64,000 nucleotides of DNA, from assembly GCA_947579605.1 (NCBI GenBank), contig OX388325.1:15681572-15745571 (forward strand), read 5' to 3'. The position numbers were made by a program, and so were the translations under genes. Every line of letters starts with the position of its first letter. The first letter of the stretch is position 1. The notes below the pieces were generated by a model. It had not been told where the DNA came from, did not search any database, and saw nothing but the letters and a program-made list of their open reading frames with translations. Source of the stretch: Athripsodes cinereus (lineage: Eukaryota > Arthropoda > Insecta > Trichoptera > Leptoceridae). Shown in pieces: positions 1 through 12,351 of this stretch.

Positions 1-2069
1 GGAGAGCATAAATGGGTTTTGAGGAGTAGAACTGGGTTATGGACAGAGGAATGTGTTTGGTTTTTGAGGGGGGGGATAAAATCTATTCTTGGAAGATGTA
101 GTGAGAAAATTGGTTGATGATTTTACTTCGAGAACCGCGGGTTGGTTACCCATGGATTATAGTGTTAGGCAAGTTCGGCAACATATTATATTTGTGTTTG
201 GCTATCTATAGGTATATACCTAACATTATGCATAAGAATAGTGAACCCTTGAGAGTTCATTCGGAATTATGTCCTTATGAATAGTCTAATAAAGAGCGCT
301 TGTGATTCAGGTATAAAATTGGATAGGTATATATATGTTGAAATCCTGAATAGTTCTTTATTTTATTCAATAATGTATATAGGTAGGTACCAAAAATATG
401 TACTTTCATAAGAAGATTGGGTGTTAGAAAAATGGAATATTATATTCCCAAGTAGACTTGTAAACATGAATATTAGGTATGTGGAGTTTATTTTATGTGT
501 ATGGGTAGGTATATGACTAGAGTTTTTAGGATTTTTAGATATTATAGTATTTGGGTAAAATGGATAAATAATAGGTAGGTATATAGTTTGATGTTAGTTA
601 TATGTACCAAGTGGATGTTTGTTAGGGACAAGAATTGTACCTAATTATAATAGGTATTATTATTTTTTTTGGGGGATATGGTCTTAACATTTTACAGTAT
701 TTGTAAGTTAAGTGTTTGTTTTTAAACTTTTAGAATTCTGTCAAGTTAATTATTTGGGGTGTGAAATAAATTTACTATCGGGGTAAGAATGGTGAATATA
801 TTATTGAGTTTGAAATAATATTAGACCAGATTTTATGAGTATCTGATAACATACATAATACAATATACGAATGAAGCGGATAAGTATATAGGCAATAATC
901 GAATGATGAGGTTTTGATAAAATCACGATTTAGGTGATTATTTTTACAGTTATATGTTAAACGGTTAGCTGGAAGAAATAGTGGATATTCGTTCTTACAG
1001 GCTAAGGGGGGGAGGGGACAACCTACACTCTTTTAAGCCCGGGGGGGCAAAACCAAGGGCTTCACATTGGATAACGTTGGAACTCTTTGAGTACCCTGAA
1101 AGGTGGTATCTATCATTTTAAAATGGAGGACTGGAAGAAGAAACGAATTTATGAACATATTCTAAGAAGAAAGAGGCTGGTGTTCGCTGATATAACACAT
1201 CATGTCTTCCAAATAGAGAAATAAGATGTACAACCTATAAATACTAAAATATTAATTAATACGTTATAATATTTAAAACCAAGAACGAGAGTGGAAATAA
1301 TATTATTACTGGAATGACAAAAAACTATAGTTTTAAATAAAGATGCAAGCAGATAGGTATAGGGATATTATAGTACCTAACGGGATGTATGCGATCAGTG
1401 GTTGTTAAACTGTATGCCTGATATTGTGATGTTGCTGAATGGAACAAAGAAACCTGAGACAAAGGGTATTAGGAATTATGCGTGCGCTAAAATGAGATAA
1501 TTATTTCAATTGAATATTTGTTGGTAGGATAACGACATGATTTACTTGCAAGGAAACTTAGAAAGAAGTTTGGACAGCGATGATAGAAGTTTTATGGAAA
1601 CCAAAAGACGACTAGATAGGATTGTGTAGCATTGTATCCTCTCTGTTAACCCAAAAGAGAGTGGTGTACAATAACATAAATTGCTGGAGAGGACTAATGT
1701 AAGAAGAAAGGACAACGCTATGATGTAACAGGTTGAGATTCACTTGCGGATCTATCGATGTTACAAATGGAATATTATTTGAAATTTAGTGTGTTATAAT
1801 TTTAAAATTGTGGTGTCAAATATTATAATAATATTATTCAATAGTGTTAAGACTTTAAGAGTGAAAAGTGCTTAGTTATTAATATTATTTTACAAGTGGA
1901 ACGAATGTTATGATATGTACCTTTGTGGTTATAATTGTGTGTAAATATATTATATTTAGTTGTGTGTGTGATAGTTTGAAATAGTTATTAAGTGTTTTTT
2001 TTTCAGGACTTTTGAAATGAATGAGGACGATTCATTTATATATACTTAATAAGTAGGTATATACATTAG
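1..2069. other. AT-rich stretch with no recognised gene
   Basis: No coding frame of useful length, RNA gene or known repeat was recognised. Base composition is strongly AT-rich, with scattered TAGGTA/TATACCTA words and a short G-rich patch near 1005-1050. The edge of the window may cut a larger element. Confidence 0.5.
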
Positions 2070-2213
2070 GTGACTGTTATATTGGAGACGAGGGTAATTC
2101 TATATACCTATTATAGAATAACATATTGGGATGTATTATGTAGATATTGTCAATGCAACTCGTTTAAATATTGCGTTCTGTATCTTATATGCGTGAATGT
2201 GCGTAAACATATT

Positions 2214-2268
2214 GAGGGAGGGGTTCCCACCACTTACCCCTGGATGTTCAAGAACATAGTACGTTATC
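2214..2268 (+). repeat. Short dispersed repeat, copy 1
   Basis: The words TTCCCACCACTTACCCC and TGGATGTTCAAGAACAT recur almost unchanged at 62681-62738. This marks a dispersed repeat whose full extent is unclear. Confidence 0.5.
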
Positions 2269-2428
2269 TTCCTTTTAATTATTTGTGGTATTATTATAGG
2301 TGATTTTAGGTACGTAATTATAGGTATTTTGAGTTAGCTGTTCGCGTTTGATGTTATTTAGGCACATTGTCAACACATTATCACGAATTTTGTTGGTTAG
2401 CTGGAGGATGTTGCTCAACTTGTAGAAT

Positions 2429-2608
2429 TATGTGGCTTGATCACGTGGATCGAATTCTTATGGACGGCCGCGTGTTGAGTGGAAGAAATCGGTATGCGTT
2501 GTGTGAGAAATTGTATGGCAGTGATGGAAGCGAAGGATGTGTGCCAAGATAGAAGGATTTGTCGTTTGGTTCTCTCTGTCTACCCCATCTGAGACGCAGC
2601 GTGATGGT
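2429..2608 (+). mobile_element. WFGH-family non-LTR retrotransposon, degenerate 3' end
   Basis: The translation contains LDHVDRILMDGRVLSGRNR, matching the C-terminal tail seen intact at 9079-9354. It then decays through a frameshift into the stop. The downstream sequence keeps the family's ACCCC...GGCGTGATGG-like 3' end. This is a dead 5'-truncated copy and encodes nothing functional. Confidence 0.7.
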
Positions 2609-2651
2609 GCTGAGAGATGAATGGTTATTTAGGATGGGTTGCCGGTGGAGA

Positions 2652-2835
2652 GTTGGTCTCCCACTTTTTCCGTGAGTCTTCGTGTGTTCTGTGGGAGGAC
2701 GGGTGTTCTAGGAAATTAAGACATTTAGCATCTTGGATTCAGCGATGAGGTTTGCCGCCGTCATGAATGTTCTGAATTGGTACGGAGAGGACGATTTGCA
2801 TGTCTATTTGTGTGCTGCAGGACTACTGGTTGCAT
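2652..2835 (+). repeat. Repeat A copy (TAG-tailed dispersed repeat)
   Basis: It shares TCCCACTTTTTCCGTGAG, CAGCGATGAGGTTTGCC and TACGGAGAGGAC with the longest copies at 18664-18880 and, reversed, 49975-50215. This copy has lost the TAG-rich terminus. Confidence 0.7.
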
Positions 2836-3366
2836 CGGCAAAGGAATCATGGATATGAGACATCTGGCGAGTAGTACAGGATTGGTGTTACCAGCGAATT
2901 GGATCACCCTGAAGAATGCATATATGGACTATAAAGAACCACACGACTATGAATAATTATAATGATGTGTGAACATGATTACATGAAAAGGAATTTTAAC
3001 AAAATGCAACTTGGATATTAAAGTATTGGCACAAACTTGTTATTATTATTTTATGTTCTATAGATGTTATGACATAAAATAATAACGAAACTCGAAATAA
3101 TAAAATATAACAGAATATTAAAATATTATGTTATATTTTATTATGGGACAATAATATTGAACGAGTATATCTCAAGTGGTAGCGTTGGGGTGTATTATAA
3201 TTATTGATGACTTGAATAGAGGGACACAGTTGACGAGGTACCTACGACCTATCGGAAGACAGGGGCGTACTCGAAAGTTGGAATTAAATAATTATGAAAA
3301 ATAATTAGAAAATAAATAATTGTTTGTGAGATAATGCCTCATCCATTTTGTCTTCAGCATGATCTC
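2836..3366. other. Gene-less AT-rich stretch with two adjacent hairpins
   Basis: Two imperfect palindromes lie side by side at about 3039-3086 (arms TTATTATTTTATGT / ACATAAAATAATAA) and 3096-3145 (arms TAATAAAATATAACA / TGTTATATTTTATTA). No gene is visible. Confidence 0.5.
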
Positions 3367-4075
3367 AAAGGGGGGATGTCATGAAATGAATATATACAAG
3401 ACGGTATATATTATTTTTATATACCTAGATCGAATATTTGTAGTAGGTAATTAATATAGGAATGAAACTTAGTTTGATTTCAAGTGGTTGTTGAACACAA
3501 CTAGCTATGTAGGAGACAGAAACAGGTATATTTCGGTGTGTGTCAGGAAGAGATGGATGTAGTTTTTTTTTGTTGCTTTGGGTCGACATTTTCAGGGTCT
3601 GAAGACAGAGTACTTATTACTCTGGGGCAGTTTTAGTTTTGAGCCTGGGAGAGGTGGGACTCAATCATATTAATCTCAGTGTTTGAATTCGATATATTTT
3701 AATATTTATTTACCCACCTTCGTAGTAGTTAGTACATTATTTTTTAGTGATATTTCCACAATTGGGAATATATAAAGATCATCCTAAATTACTTTTAATT
3801 AGCATTTAAAATCCGTGATGCTGCCAGCTGTCTAAGATAAGATTTTCTTTTAATATTATTAATTTATTATTTATATCTAGGTGTTAGGATACTCTCAGGA
3901 TGTCTGTTGTCTACAAGGCAATATTTGTACTCAAGGATTTATTATTTTACGGATTTTGAAAACGAAGGAATTATGTGTTATATGTACATTTATTTTCAGT
4001 ATTATTGTATGTATGTATGTACCTGTGGCTGATTTTATATAGCGCGGTCCGACACATCTAGAACTAGACTAATAA

Positions 4076-5037
4076 CAGTGGCGCACCGCTCTACCCAATA
4101 TTATACTTTTATTTAATTTACTTTACCATAACGATGGAGTATACAGTTTGAAGAGGAGTTATATGTTGAGAAGGATATTATTTGATTATTAATTTAATTA
4201 CATATTTTATCATCGGATGTCATTTGTATTCTACGAACTTACTGGATTTTCTACTTATTCAACATGCTGTAATCGCTGCGATATCATGGAAGGAACAAAT
4301 TTGACATTTTGCATGACACTAATCATAAGTAATATTTATGTATTTATTGGTCTTAATATATTTTTATTTGACTTACATGATACCTAAATTCACCTCACCA
4401 TAAATATGTAGTCTTTTATAGCTAAATCTTGTCGAGATTACCTTATGGATATGGATCCCTTCTGCCTATCGACACTAGACTAGCTACCTTGTGTCTATAG
4501 TGTGGGTTTGATCTATTCGTAACCACATATTTATCATTATTATTATACAATTATGCACGAGACGTATTATGTACTTTGTAGAAACATATACTATATACTA
4601 ACAATTCCAGTCCTAATCCTGCTTCGAAATGTAGGTGTACCGTTAGCAAGCCCTGCTCCTATCTCTTCGATTCAGCTTTTGAGACAAGGGTCAATATGGG
4701 TCTTGCCCCGTTTCCCGCCAGGGTCCTAGACAAAGCTTCTTAACATATATTTATAATTATTCTTATTATATATATAGCTGCATGTTCAAATGAGTATACA
4801 TATTATATATTATTTTATATATTCGGGATGTAGATTAGTGCACACGGGCTCAAAATGCGGCATGGGACAGTTTGAGACGTGAGGGAGCGGAGGCGGCGCT
4901 CCTTCAGCATGGACACAGCATGCTTTCCATGCATTAACAACCAGTAGTTATAGTCTCCGAAAATGATGTCAAAGCAATCGTGTTGAAATTTAATTAATAT
5001 TTAAAAGTAATAAGGTAATGTTTGGGGTGCGCCACTG
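4076..5037. mobile_element. Possible degenerate hAT-like element bounded by CAGTGGCGCACC inverted repeats
   Basis: CAGTGGCGCACC at 4076-4087 is repeated as its exact reverse complement at 5026-5037. A CAGTGGCG start is common among hAT elements. No transposase frame is seen between them and no clear 8-bp target duplication flanks them, so the two termini may be coincidental or belong to different insertions. Confidence 0.3.
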
Positions 5038-5751
5038 TCCTTTCGACGCATCGAATTAGTATCTAGGTATATTGTGGAACACACATGCATTGGCTATAGA
5101 TACTGTACTATGAAATGGTTATCTTATGTAGGGACATAGATCGGCAACCAGTTACCATACAACATTCTCGTAATGATATAGAATAATATTATTTGAATTT
5201 TATGTTATGATGATTGTTATGTTATATTTCGTTATGTTTTATTATGCACTATTTTTATTATGTTATTTTACAGTATCTCAAGGTAAGTGATCTGACGTCA
5301 AAGTTGATCTCAGAGTTAATATGTATCAAAATTCATATTTAAATTGTTTTATTGATTTTGTGATTTTGTTGTTCCTTTTGATTATTGAAATGTATATTTC
5401 AGGTGACTTATTTTGCATTTTAAAAATACACAACGTAGGTAAAATTATCGGCAAAACACAACGTACTGGGTCCGAATCTACTGAAATAGTTAATAGATAA
5501 ATCGAGACGATCACGAAAGGCCAAAATTTGTTAATTAATTCAATTAGGAATGCGATATTTCGTACGTATATTTGCAACAATGCGAAAATTCATACAATTC
5601 TTAGCTAGCTGAATAGGGTTGTCACTTCTAGTTTGGGAATCAATTATTACAGTAGGTATAGTTTAGAAGCTAGGATGTTGCAAATTCGGAGCTTAGAATG
5701 GTTTAAAATAGGTAGGATCATCACAACGTGTTAACACAAAAACATTAGATT

Positions 5752-5806
5752 ATTTTTTTTTTTTTATTTTAACAAATAAACGGCTTACGCCTTTTACAAA
5801 ACTTAA
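5752..5806 (-). repeat. Repeat E: non-LTR 3' end (minus orientation)
   Basis: Reading the minus strand gives GTAAAAGGCGTAAGCCG followed by TTTATTTGTTAAAATA and an A-rich tail. The same core recurs on the plus strand at 12906-12952 and 14270-14311. This is the 3' terminus of an unassigned LINE. Confidence 0.6.
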
Positions 5807-7450
5807 ACATTATTAAACATAGCATGATAAGAAACAAATTTTATAAATAAGAACAATATCAAATATTTAAATAGAATACAAACACAAAATATAGACTATA
5901 TTACATTTGCATTATTAATTACGTTGAACTCAAAATAATAAAATTAAATCATAAAGACTTCAATTTTAAGATTTAAAACTAGGTAACTTAATAAAACATT
6001 CTAAGATTCTATAATCTCAAATAATTGACATAGGTATGTGTTACTATCAGTACTTTAAATAAACTTTTCAAATAAAATAACAAAAAAAAAGAATATAAAA
6101 CTGGACATTATGAATAATAATAATAATTTAAAATCTTCAGTGATGAGGTATCCCGAATATCATAATATGCCATTCAGAAGACATCCGGGATGTTCATTAC
6201 AAACAGCTGTTAGTCCATCATTATTGATGTTTTTGATAGTATAAACATGAAGATAATAAAATCAAAGCACGCGATGTTGTTGTTGTTGTTGCTGCTAAAT
6301 TATTACGTAACGAAGGTCGCAAATTTTGGAACGCGCGTACCAAGCAATAAAGGTTGCAAATTTCAGAGCACTTGGCGCGTGCACAGAAGTAATAATGATA
6401 ATAAGTATATTATTTATATTGGAGACCATAGAGAATACAAAGTGGTAGTAATAATAATGTCAAACATAATACTGTAATGCCATCGTGTGTGTCGCGTTGC
6501 AGTGGGTCTAGGTTCGATTTCGGCGAAGGCCGCGCGACGTAATATTATTATGTAATACATTTGTATATTTGAGTCAGTTTGTTGTATAATAGGTACATAT
6601 CGACGATCCAGCTCCACGGACCAACAACTAGAATTTTTTCAAAGTCTAGTTTTTTTTTGCTTATCACATTTGAAGAAAGTGATATTCATTCAATACCACA
6701 AATACAAAATTCGAAAATTTGAATATTATCTACAAGAAGCATAATTTTTTCTAATTAAATCATTTTTTTTTTAATTATTGAATGGAATAATTCATAATCC
6801 GATTATACTGACCAAGTTGTCATTTTATGTACCGCACTCCTACAATAGATCGCGGAGGCATTTGTTATTCTATCCTACCCAAATTTAGCGATGAATTCTA
6901 CAACCAACAAGGTAATGGTATCTTTTAATTTGATTTCTCAAAACTGTTATATATTTTATCTGTCTTACAGCGCATTTATTTGAGGAAACGAACATTCTAT
7001 AGTGATCCTTTGATTGTTTTTATTATTATTTTATTTTGTTGTTTTAAATACTGTAAATATTATGTAACTATATATAAATTGTATCTCTTTGCAGATCGCA
7101 TTTGCAAAGTAAATTCAAAGACAATAAAAATAATAATTTGTTGTTTTAGAGTTTTCAGTAGATTGCCAAAACTTAACGTGACATAATATATCTTGGGATA
7201 TAAGAATATCGATGTTACTTATGTTTGTTCATTTATCAATATTGTCTTTTCATTTATTGATTTCGTAATTCATTTATTTACTGATTCATTCACACATTTA
7301 TTATTTACTCATTAACACATTGAATTTCAGTACTACTATGGTTTCTTCGTGCAACATGCCTCGAAACAGGGCAACCTGGTGGCGCCGATGCAACACAAAT
7401 GTGTTTAAATTATGAAAAAAAAAATGGCAACTTTTTTATGATTGTGTGAT
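5807..7450. other. Gene-less stretch
   Basis: The region is AT-rich with a short (GTT)n run near 6276-6293 and poly-T tracts. A less AT-rich patch at 6480-6540 (GTCGCG, GGCCGCGCGACG) has no accompanying frame. Nothing else is recognised. Confidence 0.4.
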
Positions 7451-7452
7451 CT

Positions 7453-7485
7453 GGTTTCGACTCACAAAAGTCATTGTCAAACTAA
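7453..7485 (+). repeat. Short repeat shared with 33430-33464
   Basis: CTGGTTTCGACTCACAAAA and GTCATTGTCAAACT recur as the reverse complement around 33430-33464, where they form part of a short foldback. Confidence 0.45.
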
Positions 7486-7530
7486 TTATAATACACGCCG
7501 TGTTGTTACGATAAATCCGGCCAACACAGA

Positions 7531-7791
7531 TCAGATTGCCTCCACAAACTCCGAAAATGCCCTGAGATTCTGTGAATTGTGCTGCAAAACCTTCCAGAAC
7601 CAAACAGGTCGGGGAGTGTTCTCGCTCATATAACCAATCATAACTCCAGCATCCATTATCTCGGGACACTCCCAGAAGATAATATGCTTCACACTCTGCG
7701 CACCTGTCAAACAAACATACCACGGATTCTCTACCAGTCCAAGCTCAAAAAGTTTGCCCTTAAAACCACCATAGCCCGTCACCAATTGCAC
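7531..7791 (-). mobile_element. Jockey/R1-like retrotransposon, C-terminal fragment
   Basis: The minus frame reads LVTGYGGFKGKLFELGL...C...SVKHIIFWECPE, the His/Cys-rich tail that follows reverse transcriptase (and RNase H) in R1/jockey-type LINEs. The frame is broken at both ends. About 130 bp here (CCCTGAGATTC, CAGGTCGGGGAGTGTTCTCG) match 11945-12085 closely, so both are copies of one family. Confidence 0.7.
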
Positions 7792-7821
7792 TGCATGGCG
7801 GTTTTAAGAGTTCCTGGTTAA

Positions 7822-8352
7822 AAAAAAACTCTGTATCACTGAGAAAACACGTCACAGAGCCGAGCCAACAAATCAATAAGACCATTGCCTTTGCGTTATG
7901 GCGACAGATTGTAAACAAAATGAGGTTGCGATTCTCAGAATCGAGAAACGAGTGTAACGATTTCATTATTATTGATACAGTGTTTAGCGAATTAATTTGG
8001 ACGAACTTATGCAACTCCCTATGTACAAGAGTGAAAATAACAGCGTTATATAAACGAAACACTCGAACGAGAGTAGATAATAACATATTGTAGTAGAGTG
8101 CTTTAGATCATAACATTATTACCTACCTTATCGCTTTAGAAGATTAATTTTATCAAACAATTGATGAACTGTACTGAACACATACCTGAAACAAAGGAAA
8201 CAGATAATATTAAAAATGACGTATGCACAATATTAAGGTAGTGAAGGATGGGAGAGTTATATAGGTAATCAAAGTAAATAATAGAGAGAGAATATTTTTT
8301 TATTGTATTAGAACCTACTCAAGCATACTTATTACATTGAAATAACTTCTTT
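7822..8352. other. Gene-less stretch
   Basis: No gene or known repeat is recognised. The 108-codon minus frame over 7760-8086 lacks any family signature and partly overlaps the retrotransposon fragment. Confidence 0.4.
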
Positions 8353-8402
8353 TCTCGGGTATTTCAGGAGTCCACGGACTTCTATTTATCCGTTTGGGTG
8401 AC
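8353..8402 (+). repeat. Dispersed repeat (CGGATAAATAG/GGAGTCC family)
   Basis: TATTTCAGGAGTCC...GGACTTCTATTTATCCG recurs inverted at 29782-29850 and, more weakly, at 52983-53024. A related stretch is also visible near 11350-11390. Confidence 0.5.
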
Positions 8403-8609
8403 AATTTCTTTATTTTTTCAACTCTTTCCAGTCCATCAGTACCATTAAGCCAATAATGGCATCTCCGACCCTACCACGTCAGTGGGCCGACAAATACCCT
8501 GAAGTGTGTAGCATTCGTGGCATCTGAAAACACATATACATACATACATAAGCATGTATACATATACTTAAGTCGCTCTATTCCATTGTATCTAGAAAAC
8601 CAGACAGCC

Positions 8610-8822
8610 GAGGTAAGGAGAATAGGTCGAAGCTGGGCAGCCTTTGGCAAAATGGATAACATATTATTCAATAGCAAAATAATAATTAACAATAAGCGCA
8701 TATTCTACGAGAAGTGTGTGTTGCCAGTGGAAGTACATGACATTGAAACGGTGACACTGACCAAGCAGAACATTAAAAAAATGCGAGTCACTCAAAGAGC
8801 CATTGAGAGCCTTTTGGGAGGT
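8610..8822 (+). mobile_element. RTE-like endonuclease/reverse transcriptase fragment
   Basis: The frame reads EVRRIGRSWAAFGKMDNI...VLPVEVHDIETVTLTKQ...MRVTQRAIES. This matches the conserved block downstream of the reverse transcriptase core in RTE-type LINEs (family pattern SWAAFGK...CVLPVxTYGxETxTLT...RVxQRAMER). The usual TYGAE has become EVHDIE, and the frame runs into unrelated sequence after residue ~100. It is a decayed fragment. Confidence 0.7.
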
Positions 8823-9039
8823 TTATATGTTTTCACACCATGCAGGCACGGGCTCGCGTCTTCTGAACGCTTAAAAAAACACACGAGTGCTAAAAAAGAG
8901 TTTTACAACTTGTATTATTCTTGTCCCACTTTTTACATTATATTTAATAAATTAACTTTTATTCAAAATGAGGATTTAAGAGAATGTGTAGTATAAAAGA
9001 TTTCTACAACGGCGGTTTTTTTTTGATTTCTACAACGAA

Positions 9040-9356
9040 AAAATCATAGATAGATAGATACTATACTATACTATACCCTCACGCCGTGTCCCAAGTGGGG
9101 TAGGCAGAGAAAACGGAACGCCAAACCGATCTATCTTTACACACTTCCTTCGCTTCCTCCACATTCATACAGTTCCTCATACACGCACGTCGGTTCCTCT
9201 TACTCAACACGCGGCCGTCCTTGAGAATTTGATCCACGTGATCAAGCCACGTGGTTCTCGGACGCCCGCGTTTTCTCACACCCTTTCTTTCAGATAAGTA
9301 TATCCTCTTTGTCATTCTTACCTCGTTCATTCGTTCAACATGCCCAAACCACATAG
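9040..9356 (-). mobile_element. WFGH-family non-LTR retrotransposon 3' end with intact tail frame
   Basis: The minus frame 9079-9354 (91 codons) is the best-preserved copy of the family tail. It contains WFGHVERM, TKRIYLSERKG, RGRPRTTWLDHVDQIL, NRRACMRNCMNVEEAKEV and SVFSAYPTWDTA before the stop. After the stop comes GGCGTGAGGGTATAG and a short repetitive tail (TATAG/TATC units). The copy is 5'-truncated immediately upstream of the WFGHVERM block, so it cannot be active. Confidence 0.85.
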
Positions 9357-9390
9357 ATAGATTTTGTTGTGTATTTATTAAATTTTAACA

Positions 9391-9800
9391 AAAGTAGAGA
9401 CTTGGACCCTCAAAGCGAACACAATGAACCGAATAGAGGCATTTGAGATGTGGCTTCATCGCAGAATGTTGCGCATCCCATGGACTGATTTGGTTACCAA
9501 TAATGAGGTGTTGCGGAGGGCTAGAACAGATAGAGACTTGTTATCCAACATAAAGATGAGGAAGATGGCATATTTGGGATACGTACTTCGAAATGAGAAA
9601 TATAGTTTGCTCCAACTCATTTTGAAAGGAAAAATTGAGGGTAGTCGTGGTGTGAGAAGGCGGCAGATGTCCTGGCTGAGAAATATCCGACAGTGGACCG
9701 GAGTTCGGAGGGTGGAGGAGTTGTTCCGGCTGGCACAGGACAGAGAGGCCTACGCCAGGGTGATAGCCGACTTCGGGGGGACCTGACATGGCACTTTGAG
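9391..9800 (+). mobile_element. RTE-like retrotransposon, C-terminal region
   Basis: The open frame 9424-9786, extended upstream to about 9391, encodes RIEAFEMWLHRRMLRIPWTD, NNEVLRRA, LLSNIKMRKMAYLGYVLR and WLRNIRQWTGVRRVEELFR. This is the conserved region after the reverse transcriptase core of RTE-clade LINEs. The frame is intact to its stop and is followed by an AGAAGAAG-type tail. It lies between two oppositely oriented WFGH fragments and is 5'-truncated. Confidence 0.8.
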
Positions 9801-9804
9801 AAGA

Positions 9805-10050
9805 AGAACAAAAATGAATTTAAATAACTTACGACGGTTTGGGCATGTGGAAAGAATGACCAAGAAAATATATTTGTCAGAGGATCAAATGACAAGATCA
9901 TATTATAAACAAGATCCTACAGGACGATCACGTGTTGAGCACCTTGAACAGGAGAACATGCTTGAAGAATTGCAAGGATAGACGGAAGTGGCACTCGATC
10001 CCTTCTGCCTGCCCCACGTTGGAAGCATCGTGATGGTACGTAGATGTGTT
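9805..10050 (+). mobile_element. WFGH-family retrotransposon, internally deleted 3' end
   Basis: It reads LRRFGHVERM, then jumps to the TKKIYLSE block and the end of the family. The closest match is the long copy at 20070-20735, sharing CACGTGTTGAGCAC and the CATCGTGATGGTA-type 3' end. Multiple indels break the frame. Confidence 0.7.
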
Positions 10051-10404
10051 TATTAAATTTTATAACTATACATATTATATTTATGACTGTGCATGATAGC
10101 ATCATCCAGTCGATAAAATAATGGCGCAGCGTTACGTTATTTTCATGTTGTATTATACAAGAATGATTACGTAACGATATTACGCCCGTGGCTGTTCTCT
10201 GCAGTGGGGCCTTACCCTTGGCAGACCAAATAGTACAGTGCAGTATAAGTATAATATGGTGCACGATGCATAAAATTACTCAATAGTAACAGAAGATGGT
10301 ACGATAATATACATAGACTTGAATCGTAGAAAAATAACGCAGTACTGATTTTCTCAGAAATCAGGTTCCAAAATTAACATCAAGACAATAAACTTCTCCA
10401 GTTT
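10051..10404. other. Gene-less stretch
   Basis: Nothing is recognised. The minus frame at 9917-10264 begins in the flanking retrotransposon and has no family signature. Confidence 0.35.
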
Positions 10405-10580
10405 CATCTACTACTACTACTACTACTACTACACCATCACAGTATATCCCATGAGCGGGGTAGCCAGGAGACCAGCTGCATGTGAAAAACATGCAAGCTG
10501 TACTCTCAAGCAAAAAATTAAGACAATTCAGGATGGTTGGCAAACCACATCGCTGATTTTTTTTAGTGGCTCATCTATTA
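10405..10580 (-). repeat. Repeat A copy with (CTA)n terminus
   Basis: CCATCACAGTATATCCCA, GAGACCAGCTGCATGT and CAGGATGGTTGGCAAACCAC are the repeat A landmarks in reverse. Nine CTA units at 10408-10434 abut the CATCAC end. This shows that the family terminates in a TAG trinucleotide tail in its sense orientation, as LINE or SINE 3' ends do. Confidence 0.75.
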
Positions 10581-10639
10581 CAACTGCGGTCCATTTTTCG
10601 GAGCCCGGTTATGAAATATTTGACACCAGTTATTATTAG

Positions 10640-11279
10640 TCGGCCATTTAGTATTTTTGTCGCACAATTGATATGCAGTACTAGAGTGAGTTTATTGCTA
10701 GTCAACCATTTGTTATTTCGGTCGCTCTATTCAATATTTCCCTAAAATATATACATAATGATGAACATTTAATTCAGATATTAATTAAAACATTAGAAGA
10801 TTTTTATTTTATTTTACAGAGGAACTGGCTGTAGCCTATCTTCCATACAAGCCGTAAATATCGAACTTCACCCGAGGTTTCCATACATAAAAAATAATTT
10901 TTCAATAATAAAGGCGTGACCATAATTTTTTCTAAAAAAAAAAACATTCAAGTCGTCCTGTTTGTATCAATAAAAGTCAAGACATTCAGGATAGACGGCC
11001 TACCTCTCGGCTTTATTTAATAAAATGGATATTTTTTCCATGCTACCAGGTAGTACACAGTGAAAGAAGTGCATACTTGTTGTTGCCAGTTTCTCAATGA
11101 AGAGACACTGTACCATGTACCTGCTGACAATGCAAAAACTATACGATTAACCGGTTTGGTAGCATAGTGCATAGCACTGGCGTGATTCCACACATGCACA
11201 ATAAATTACTAACGTAGGTACTACAAGTAACAACAACTGCATGTAAGACTCTTGTATTTTTTTTAGATCTAATTTACAG
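10640..11279. other. Gene-less stretch
   Basis: AT-rich sequence with no coding signature. A partial repeat-like word, CAAGACATTCAGGATAGACGG, near 10978-10998 resembles the middle of repeat A. Confidence 0.35.
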
Positions 11280-12110
11280 TGGATAAAACTACATTCACCA
11301 GGCACTAAGGTCTGCTCAAAGCCATCGCGAGAAGGGATGACATTGAAGACTCCCTCCCATACCCGGATATCTCACTATTTATCCGCTCTTCTAAGCAAAA
11401 CTTCTGTCCTCACGGGCGGGCCCTTTTGGGCAACCTGAAGGGCTGGCCGGCCAATACCGCTTCGCGGGAATCTTTTATGCTACATTTACGCCTTCGATGC
11501 CCCTCTCAAGAGGAAAAACTGCAATCACAACCGAATCAAACACAAAGAATAACAATAAATAAACAAAGCTTAACAACAATGAATCAACAAAAAGCCAAAA
11601 AAAAATAACAAGCAAGCACAATTATTAATGATTATAACAATACAGTATCTAATTTGTACCAGAGGCCGAAATAATGGTCCAGAGACTTGTTATTGGGCTT
11701 TCAGAAGGTTAGACTCGAGAGTCGCCGTTACCAGCGCAATGAAAAGACATTTCTCTCCCTACAGGAACATCCCTCCCATATCTACTCTCCACTAAGGGAG
11801 ACAGGACGAAACACAACAAATAACAAGTTCGCCCAACAGACCCCGTCGCAAAGGGCAACAATTAATCTTAGAGCACTCCTACCTCAGTCGGGGGTAAACC
11901 CAGCTGACGCAGGAGATCCCGCCGAGAAACCCATGTCTCCACAAATTCCAAAAATGCCCTGAGATTCCGTGGACATTGCAGCACCTCCCCGAACCAAACA
12001 GGTCGGGGAGTGTTCTCGCTCATATTACCAATCATACTATCCCTAGCATCCATCATCTCGGGGCACTCCCAGAGGATATGCTCCGCACTCTCCACAGAAG
12101 GGATGACAGA
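11280..12110 (-). mobile_element. R1/jockey-like retrotransposon: C-terminal coding end plus 3' UTR
   Basis: The minus frame 11868-12095 reads ESAEHILWECPEMMDARD...MSENTPRPVWFGEVLQ, the His/Cys tail of R1/jockey-type LINEs and the same family as 7531-7791. Continuing on the minus strand, 11560-11280 holds non-coding sequence including GGCCCGCCCGTGAGGACAG. That motif recurs at 52825-52845 just before an AATAAATAAATA tail, so it is probably part of the element's 3' UTR. The copy is 5'-truncated. Confidence 0.6.
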
Positions 12111-12351
12111 AAACTATAGACATACTAAACTTGCAGCGCGGTACATTTTTTCGGAATTTTTGTGTTCCAACATCGATGTCCTTCAAGTATTAGCAATGTA
12201 TTGTCTTACAAACTTTCTCAACCAACGTCAGTTTAAAACTGGAAACAAAAGGCCGCATGACCGATTTTTTCTTTGAATTATCAATTTAGTATATCTTTGC
12301 AGAAAAGAGGAATTGTAGGGACCGACTAAGAAACGTCTTCATGGATCAAGC

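Noticed and set aside
6247..6477. 76-codon plus frame with a poly-Leu start
   Set aside because: The leucine run comes from a (GTT)n microsatellite. No other evidence for a signal peptide gene.
7760..8086. 108-codon minus frame
   Set aside because: No motif, and it overlaps the out-of-frame upstream part of a retrotransposon fragment.
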